The notes below the pieces were generated by a model. That model was not told where the DNA came from and ran no database searches. It saw nothing but the letters and a program-made list of their open reading frames with translations. Positions 1 through 6,524 of a stretch of DNA of 6,524 nucleotides are shown piece after piece (position 1 is the first letter of the stretch; the number at the start of each line of letters is the position of its first letter). This DNA is from Actinomycetota bacterium (lineage in GTDB: Bacteria; Actinomycetota; Actinomycetes; Mycobacteriales; Jatrophihabitantaceae), in contig JAFAWL010000120.1 in the NCBI GenBank assembly GCA_019241805.1, positions 1 to 6,524 on the forward strand, written 5' to 3'. The translations under genes were made by a program, and so were the position numbers.

Positions 1-177
1 CCCGACGGCTGGTCAGTGGCCGCCCCCGTGCGCGAAAGCGACACCGTCATCGCCGCGCTCGCCGTCGTCGCGCCGCTGCGACTCGCCGACGCGGGCACGA
101 TCCGCACGATTTCGAAGCTGGTCGTGGAAGCCGCCGATCTGGTCTCCCAGCGGTACGCGGACTTCGCGTTCGGCTAA
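1..177 (+). CDS. IclR-type transcriptional regulator, C-terminal fragment
   Basis: Only the last 58 codons plus a TAA stop lie in the window; the start is beyond the left edge. The readable part begins PDGWSVAAPVRESDTVIAAL and ends YADFAFG. A GW.VAAPVR segment, then a strand of the type VIAALAVVAP, then a helix with RTISKLVVEAADLVSQ, is the usual end of the IclR effector-binding domain (family pattern: AAPV.....VVAALSVSGP..RL, then a final helix). In that family this domain binds a small metabolite, and an N-terminal winged helix, not visible here, binds DNA. The target genes cannot be told from this fragment. It reads in the same direction as uvrA but is separated by 189 bp containing a promoter candidate, so the two are probably not one operon. 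The family call rests on pattern memory over a short stretch; another GAF-like sensor is possible. Confidence 0.6.
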   Translation, partial: PDGWSVAAPVRESDTVIAALAVVAPLRLADAGTIRTISKLVVEAADLVSQRYADFAFG

Positions 178-203
178 CCCGTGCATTTCGCCTTCGGCTG
201 AAC
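163..203 (+). repeat. Near-direct repeat spanning the stop codon of the upstream gene
   Basis: Positions 163-178 (TTCGCGTTCGGCTAAC) recur at 187-203 (TTCGCCTTCGGCTGAAC) with one substitution and one inserted base. The copies are 24 bp apart and so in the same reading frame. Both encode Phe-Ala-Phe-Gly followed by a stop (TAA in the first, TGA in the second). This looks like a small tandem duplication of the gene end, leaving a back-up stop six codons after the stop codon that is used. Confidence 0.6.
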
Positions 204-214
204 AACTGCCGCTT

Positions 215-235
215 CGACGGGTCCGTCGCCCGACG
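215..235. repeat. Overlapping short inverted repeats downstream of the regulator gene
   Basis: CGACGG (215-220) pairs with CCGTCG (223-228), and CGTCG (224-228) can instead pair with CGACG (231-235). The two hairpins are mutually exclusive and have very small loops. They lie about 40 nt after the regulator stop and just before the uvrA promoter candidate. A weak intrinsic terminator is possible, but there is no T-run, so this is only a structural note. Confidence 0.25.
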
Positions 236-244
236 CGGCCCACG

Positions 245-267
245 ATGTCGGTCGGGGTCACTACTCT
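245..267 (+). promoter_or_regulatory. Candidate PafBC-type (RecA-independent) DNA-damage promoter of uvrA
   Basis: ATGTCGGTC at 245-253 is followed by exactly 8 nt and then TACTCT at 262-267. The actinobacterial RecA-independent damage promoter, recognised with the PafBC activator, is usually written tTGTCRGTG-N8-TAnnnT. Here the core TGTCGGT and the -10 form TANNNT match at the exact spacing. The differences are the weakly conserved first base and the last base (C for G). A start site about 7 nt downstream, near 274-275, would give a uvrA leader of roughly 90 nt. Its place directly ahead of a DNA-repair gene supports the call. The consensus is from memory, and no other evidence of activity is available here. 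Confidence 0.55.
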
Positions 268-312
268 CGACGAGGGGCCCGCACCGATCTTGCGGACCTG
301 CGCGCTGGACCT

Positions 313-344
313 TCGACATCTACTCGACGTCGACGCTCGTCGAC
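313..344. repeat. TCGAC repeat cluster with nested palindromes in the uvrA leader
   Basis: TCGAC occurs at 313, 324, 330 and 340. Positions 324-333 form the perfect palindrome TCGACGTCGA, and 329-344 form a 7-bp inverted repeat (GTCGACG, spacer CT, CGTCGAC). The cluster lies between the proposed uvrA promoter and its start codon, ending 22 nt before the GTG. It could be an operator or a leader RNA structure, or just chance in GC-rich DNA where TCGA is common. It does not have the spacing of the usual actinobacterial LexA box. Confidence 0.3.
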
Positions 345-366
345 CGACCGACCGTGAAAGAGCACC

Positions 367-3402
<3,036 letters not shown>

Positions 3403-3419
3403 GCTCGCCGCCCGCGAGC
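3403..3419. terminator. GC hairpin between the convergent uvrA and dehydrogenase genes
   Basis: Immediately after the uvrA stop, GCTCGC (3403-3408) pairs perfectly with GCGAGC (3414-3419) across a 5-nt loop. A smaller stem, CGGG/CCCG, follows at 3424-3434. There is no T-run on either strand. In a 54-bp gap between convergent stop codons a bidirectional terminator is expected, and actinobacterial terminators often lack the T-run, but a 6-bp stem is weak. Confidence 0.35.
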
Positions 3420-3456
3420 GCGACGGGTTGCCCGGCTCAGGCGACTGCTCGACGCG

Positions 3457-4368
3457 TCAGGTACGCAGCACGATGTGGGCGGGCTCCTGTCCGGCGGCGA
3501 GGCGGTTGACCTGGTCCTCGACGAGGCGTCGAACCCGAGCACTCATGGTGGTGACCCGTCCGCCGACGTGCGGCGTCAAGGTCACGTTCGGCGCATCCCA
3601 CAGCGGGTGATCCGCCGGGAGGGGCTCGGGGTCGACCACGTCCAGCCCGGCGTGCAGCCGACCGGTTGTCACCTGCCGTAGCAGCGCCGCAGTGTCGACG
3701 ACGGGTCCGCGCGCGACGTTGATCAGCAGGGCGCCGTCCTTCATCGCGCCCAGGAAGTCGTCCGAGACCAGCCCGCGGGTGTCGTCGGTCAGCGGAGTCG
3801 CGATCACGACGACGTCGGCCTCGGGCAGGAGCTCCGGCAGCCGTGCGACGGAGTGAACGGGTCCGAGCTCGTCGTCCCGCGACGAACGGGCGATGCGCAC
3901 GATCTCCACCTCGAACGGCACCAGCATCCGCGCCAGCGTGTTTCCGACGCCACCGCTGCCGACGAGCAAGAGCTGCGAGCCGGCCAGGCCAGGCTGCGGT
4001 CGGGAGACCCAGCGGTGCGTGCGCTGCCCGTGCACGAACGCCGGCAGCCCTCGACGATCGGCCAGAATCAGGGCCAGGGCCAGTTCCGCGGTGGACCCCT
4101 CGTGCACGCCGACGGCATTGCAGTAGGTCAATCCCGGCTGGAGCAGACCAGCCACCCCGTCGAAGCCCAGGCTCTGGCTCTGCAGCACCGGCGACACCCG
4201 AGGTGACAATCGACCGACGGCCGCGGCGTCCATGTAGGGCAGCACCAGCAGCGCGAACGGCTGGTCCGGGGGAGCATCGTCGACGGACCAGACGACGAAG
4301 TCGGCCCGATCGCCGCAGGACGCCCGCAACGCCAACGCCAGCGCCTCGTCCGGAACCCCGACGCGCAT
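3457..4368 (-). CDS. D-isomer-specific 2-hydroxyacid dehydrogenase, probably NADP(H)-preferring
   Basis: This is a cytoplasmic oxidoreductase of the family that interconverts 2-keto acids and D-2-hydroxyacids (glyoxylate, hydroxypyruvate, 3-phosphoglycerate and others); the true substrate cannot be read from sequence. In a 303-residue protein the Rossmann motif is GSGGVG (137-142). The catalytic trio is Arg220 in NVARGPVVD, Glu248 in VDPEPLP and His267 in TPHVGG. Strand 2 ends VRIARSSR, with Arg161 where NAD-specific members have Asp, which points to NADP(H). The ATG at 4368 is preferred: MRVGVPDE is a typical family start, and GAGAGG (complement of 4377-4382) sits 8 nt upstream. An in-frame ATG at 4410 would add 14 residues and has GGAGG 12 nt upstream, so it stays possible. 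The gene converges on uvrA and diverges from the deaminase gene; no clear promoter was seen for it. Confidence 0.9.
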   Translation of the reverse strand: MRVGVPDEALALALRASCGDRADFVVWSVDDAPPDQPFALLVLPYMDAAAVGRLSPRVSPVLQSQSLGFDGVAGLLQPGLTYCNAVGVHEGSTAELALALILADRRGLPAFVHGQRTHRWVSRPQPGLAGSQLLLVGSGGVGNTLARMLVPFEVEIVRIARSSRDDELGPVHSVARLPELLPEADVVVIATPLTDDTRGLVSDDFLGAMKDGALLINVARGPVVDTAALLRQVTTGRLHAGLDVVDPEPLPADHPLWDAPNVTLTPHVGGRVTTMSARVRRLVEDQVNRLAAGQEPAHIVLRT

Positions 4369-4426
4369 GTGCCCATCCTCTCGGCCGACGAGTGCGTTCG
4401 CGGTCGGCATCGCTCGCTTCGACCTC

Positions 4427-4440
4427 CATCGTCGACGATG
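4427..4440. promoter_or_regulatory. Perfect 14-bp palindrome in the divergent intergenic region
   Basis: CATCGTCGACGATG is its own reverse complement with no spacer. It lies between the divergent dehydrogenase and deaminase starts, 58 bp upstream of the proposed dehydrogenase ATG and 64 bp upstream of the deaminase GTG. A two-fold symmetric site there is what a dimeric regulator of one or both genes would bind. The regulator is unknown, and its left edge overlaps the GGAGG of the alternative longer dehydrogenase start. Confidence 0.4.
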
Positions 4441-4455
4441 TCAGCTGCTTGGCTC

Positions 4456-4475
4456 AGCCGCCCCCCTGGGCGGCT
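4456..4475. repeat. GC-rich inverted repeat upstream of the deaminase gene
   Basis: AGCCGCCC (4456-4463) pairs perfectly with GGGCGGCT (4468-4475) around a 4-nt CCCT loop. If the deaminase transcript starts at its GTG, this repeat covers about -49 to -30 and so the -35 region, making an operator plausible. In the other direction it could lie in the 5' leader of the dehydrogenase mRNA. No T-run follows on either strand, so a terminator is less likely. Confidence 0.4.
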
Positions 4476-4491
4476 CGACACAGCGCGGATG

Positions 4492-4497
4492 CAGAAT
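4492..4497 (+). promoter_or_regulatory. Candidate -10 element for a leaderless deaminase transcript
   Basis: CAGAAT differs from the actinobacterial -10 form TANNNT only at its first base. It is followed by exactly 7 nt and then the GTG start codon. There is no Shine-Dalgarno sequence in front of that GTG, so transcription starting at the G of the start codon would explain both facts. No convincing -35 is present at 16-18 nt spacing; TCGACA at 4475-4480 resembles one but is too close (11 nt). Confidence 0.4.
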
Positions 4498-4504
4498 CGG
4501 CGCC

Positions 4505-5566
4505 GTGCCCACGCCCCCCACGCGAGACGCCTTCATCGCCGGCCTTCCCAAGGTCGAACTGCACGTGCACCACGTGGGCTCGGCCTCGCCACGCGCCGTC
4601 GCGGACCTAGCCGCCCGCCACGAGGGCACGACACCGGTGCCGGCCGATCCCGCGGCGTTGGCCGACTACTTCACCTTCACCGACTTCGCCCATTTCATCG
4701 AGGTTTACCTCTCGGTCGTCGACCTGATCCGAGACGCCGAGGACATCCGGACGCTCACCTACGAGGTGGCCCGTGATCTGGCCGCTCAGAACGTGCGTTA
4801 CGCCGAGCTGACGCTGACGCCCTACTCCTCGATCGCGCGTGGTATCCCGGCCGAGGCCTACTGCGAGGCGATCGAAGACGCGCGGCAGGCGGCCGTCCGG
4901 GAGCAGGGCGTGCAACTGAGCTGGTGTTTCGACATCCCGGGTGAAGCCGGGCTGGCCGCCGCAGACATGACGCTCGACACGGCGCTTCGGCTTCGGCCCG
5001 ACGGTCTGGTCAGCTTCGGCCTGGGCGGACCCGAGCGGGGCGTGCCTCGATCCTCGTTCGCGGGGCACTTCCAGGCCGCTCGGGCGGCCGGACTGCACAG
5101 TGTGCCGCACGCGGGGGAGTCTTCCGGCCCCGAATCGATGTGGGAGGCGCTGCGAGAGCTGGGCGCGGAGCGGATCGGGCACGGCATCGCGGCGGTGCGC
5201 GACGCCGAACTGCTCGCCTACCTGGCCGAGCATGCCATCGCCCTGGAGGTCTGCCCGACCTCCAATGTGCGCACGCGCAGCGTCGTTTCGCTGGCCGAGC
5301 ACCCCTTGCCGGCATTGGTGGCCGCCGGCGTGCCGATCTCGGTCAACTCCGATGACCCACCGATGTTTTCGACGACGTTGAACCAGGAATACGGCGTCGC
5401 CGCCGATCTGCTCGGACTCGACGAGTCCGGTCTCGCGGCCCTCGCCGTGGCCGCGGTCGACCAGTCGTTTCTCCCCGAGGTCGATCGGGCGCGGCTACGG
5501 TCGGAGATCACCACGTATCGAGCCGGCTACGCGTCGGCGACCGACCCGACGAGTCCGACCGGCTGA
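4505..5566 (+). CDS. Adenosine-deaminase-family aminohydrolase (adenosine or 6-aminodeoxyfutalosine deaminase-like)
   Basis: This 353-residue zinc hydrolase has the amidohydrolase TIM-barrel signature of the adenosine/AMP deaminase family, which replaces the 6-amino group of an adenine-type ring with oxygen and releases ammonia. Metal ligands are His20 and His22 (ELHVHH), His202 in PHAGE and Asp283 in NSDDPP. Glu205 of HAGE is the catalytic acid/base, His226 in IGHG assists, and GLGG (172-175) lines the substrate site. In true adenosine deaminases HxH is followed by L-D/E-G; here the sequence is HVHHVGS, so the acid that contacts the ribose 5'-OH is missing. Some actinobacterial members annotated as adenosine deaminase act on 6-aminodeoxyfutalosine in menaquinone synthesis, and this altered loop would suit a 5'-modified nucleoside. 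The GTG at 4505 gives the family N-terminus (PKVELHVH near residue 15); an open frame upstream to 4367 is low-complexity and unlikely to be coding. The gene ends 14 nt before uvrC. Confidence 0.9.
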   Translation: MPTPPTRDAFIAGLPKVELHVHHVGSASPRAVADLAARHEGTTPVPADPAALADYFTFTDFAHFIEVYLSVVDLIRDAEDIRTLTYEVARDLAAQNVRYAELTLTPYSSIARGIPAEAYCEAIEDARQAAVREQGVQLSWCFDIPGEAGLAAADMTLDTALRLRPDGLVSFGLGGPERGVPRSSFAGHFQAARAAGLHSVPHAGESSGPESMWEALRELGAERIGHGIAAVRDAELLAYLAEHAIALEVCPTSNVRTRSVVSLAEHPLPALVAAGVPISVNSDDPPMFSTTLNQEYGVAADLLGLDESGLAALAVAAVDQSFLPEVDRARLRSEITTYRAGYASATDPTSPTG

Positions 5567-5567
5567 C

Positions 5568-5573
5568 TACGCT
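5568..5573 (+). promoter_or_regulatory. Candidate -10 element for leaderless uvrC
   Basis: TACGCT fits TANNNT fully and is followed by exactly 7 nt (5574-5580) before the uvrC GTG. It begins just after the deaminase stop codon. A weak -35-like CCGACG (5546-5551, sharing GAC with TTGACN) lies 16 nt upstream inside the deaminase gene. With no Shine-Dalgarno sequence before uvrC, a leaderless uvrC transcript is plausible in addition to read-through from the deaminase promoter. Confidence 0.45.
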
Positions 5574-5580
5574 CGACAAT

Positions 5581-6524
5581 GTGCCCGACCCGTCCACGTA
5601 TCGACCGCCGACGGGCTCCATCCCTGTCCAACCCGGCGTCTACAAGTTCCGGGACGAGCGCGGGCGGGTGATCTACGTCGGCAAGGCCAAGAGCCTGCGC
5701 CAACGTCTGAACTCCTACTTCGCCGACATCTCCGCGCTGCACCCACGCACCCGCCAGATGGTGACCACCGCGGCCAGCGTCGAGTGGACGATCGTGTCGA
5801 CCGAGGTCGAGGCCCTCCAGCTCGAATACAACTGGATCAAGGAATTCGACCCGCGATTCAACGTCAAATACCGCGACGACAAGTCTTATCCGTCGCTGGC
5901 CGTCACACTCTACGAGCCGTTTCCGCGGTTGCAGGTAATGCGGGGGCCCAAGCGCCGGGGCGTTCGGTACTTCGGCCCCTACAGCCACGCCTGGGCGATC
6001 CGCGAGACCCTCGATCTGTTGCTGCGGGTCTTCCCGGCGCGCACCTGTTCGGCCGGCGTCTTCAAGCGCGCCGGACAGATCGGGCGCCCTTGTCTGCTCG
6101 GCTACATCGGCAAGTGCAGTGCCCCGTGCGTGGGCCGCGTCAATGAGGACGAGCATCGGCGGATCGTCGACGATTTCTGCGATTTCATGGCCGGCAAGAC
6201 CGATACGATGATCCGGCGGCTGGAAAAGCAGATGGCCGCCGCCAGCGCCGAGTTGGAATTCGAACGGGCCGCCCGCCTCCGCGACGACCTGGAAGCGCTG
6301 CGCCGGGCCATGGAGAAGCAGGCGGTCGTCTTCGGCGACGGCACCGACGCCGACGTCGTCGCCTTCGCGCAGGACGAACTCGAAGCGGCCGTGCAGATCT
6401 TTCACGTGCGCGGCGGCCGGGTGCGCGGCCAACGGGGTTGGGTGATCGACAAGGTCGAGCCGGTCGGCACGGCCGGTCTGGTGGAGCAGTTCGTCGCGCA
6501 GTTCTACGGCACGGGCGTCGATGA
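5581..6524 (+). CDS. uvrC: Excinuclease ABC subunit C (UvrC), 5' part, truncated by window end
   Basis: UvrC is the nuclease of nucleotide excision repair and cuts on both sides of a lesion marked by UvrB. The window holds 314 codons plus 2 nt, about half the usual length (around 600-650 residues). The GIY-YIG nuclease domain, which makes the 3' cut, spans about residues 15-95: GVY (19-21), IYVGKAKSLRQRL (31-43) and the probable metal-binding Glu77 in TEVEALQLE. Cysteines C156-x14-C171-x7-C179-x3-C183 match the cluster reported to hold an iron-sulfur centre in E. coli UvrC. The UVR helical motif that binds UvrB lies at about 207-245 (ELEFERAARLRDDLEALRRA). The RNase H-like and HhH domains for the 5' cut are beyond the edge. 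GTG at 5581 gives the usual actinobacterial start PDPSTYRPPTGSIP. The gene is 14 nt after the deaminase stop. In many actinobacteria rapZ, a YvcK-like gene and whiA follow uvrC. Confidence 0.98.
   Translation, partial: MPDPSTYRPPTGSIPVQPGVYKFRDERGRVIYVGKAKSLRQRLNSYFADISALHPRTRQMVTTAASVEWTIVSTEVEALQLEYNWIKEFDPRFNVKYRDDKSYPSLAVTLYEPFPRLQVMRGPKRRGVRYFGPYSHAWAIRETLDLLLRVFPARTCSAGVFKRAGQIGRPCLLGYIGKCSAPCVGRVNEDEHRRIVDDFCDFMAGKTDTMIRRLEKQMAAASAELEFERAARLRDDLEALRRAMEKQAVVFGDGTDADVVAFAQDELEAAVQIFHVRGGRVRGQRGWVIDKVEPVGTAGLVEQFVAQFYGTGVD

Noticed and set aside
313..327. LexA (SOS) box before uvrA
   Set aside because: TCGA-N7-TCGA has the wrong spacing (the actinobacterial box has TCGA-N8-TCGA as TCGAAC-N4-GTTCGA) and lacks the AAC/GTT flanks.
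4367..4504. Longer ATG start for the deaminase at 4367
   Set aside because: The added 46 residues have no family similarity, and the ATG overlaps the dehydrogenase start. They also run through the palindrome and hairpin. The GTG at 4505 gives the normal family N-terminus.
3843..4610. 255-codon plus-strand open frame over the dehydrogenase gene
   Set aside because: It is Arg/Pro/Ala-rich low-complexity sequence opposite a gene with clear catalytic motifs.
5551..5573. PafBC-type promoter before uvrC
   Set aside because: The 9-mer GAGTCCGAC at the right distance from TACGCT matches only about 4 of 9 consensus bases, so it is much weaker than the site before uvrA.
5527..6432. 301-codon open frame on the minus strand
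   Set aside because: It is antisense to uvrC, with mirrored composition and no family motif.

Overview
The window looks like chromosomal DNA from a high-GC actinobacterium. The reasons are the strong G/C bias at third codon positions, GTG starts, and protein sequences (UvrA, UvrC) that match the actinobacterial versions I remember, for example the UvrA N-terminus MADRLLVRGAREHNL and the UvrC N-terminus beginning PDPSTYRP. I cannot name the genus.

Layout from left to right: (1) the last 58 codons of a gene that reads like the effector domain of an IclR-type regulator, ending at 177; (2) a 189-bp spacer (178-366) with a good candidate for a PafBC/RecA-independent DNA-damage promoter and several short inverted repeats; (3) a complete uvrA (367-3402, +) whose protein carries an unusual basic Thr/Lys/Ala tail; (4) a convergent gene on the minus strand (3457-4368) for a D-2-hydroxyacid dehydrogenase, with a short GC hairpin between the two stop codons; (5) a divergent intergenic region (4369-4504) with a perfect 14-bp palindrome and an 8-bp-stem hairpin; (6) a complete gene of the adenosine-deaminase family (4505-5566, +) with an altered substrate-loop motif; (7) the 5' part of uvrC (5581-6524, +), which runs off the window.

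UvrA and UvrC act in the same process. UvrA (with UvrB, not in this window) finds bulky DNA lesions, and UvrC makes the two incisions. The damage-type promoter before uvrA fits that role. The two metabolic genes between them have no obvious part in repair. They face away from each other and share an upstream region. The deaminase gene and uvrC both lack a Shine-Dalgarno sequence, and each has a -10-like hexamer exactly 7 nt before its GTG, which suggests leaderless transcripts.

I see no mobile element, CRISPR array, tRNA or rRNA, and no clearly new multi-gene system. This is mostly a housekeeping region. The points most worth checking are the substrate of the deaminase, the uvrA promoter, the UvrA tail and the leaderless starts.
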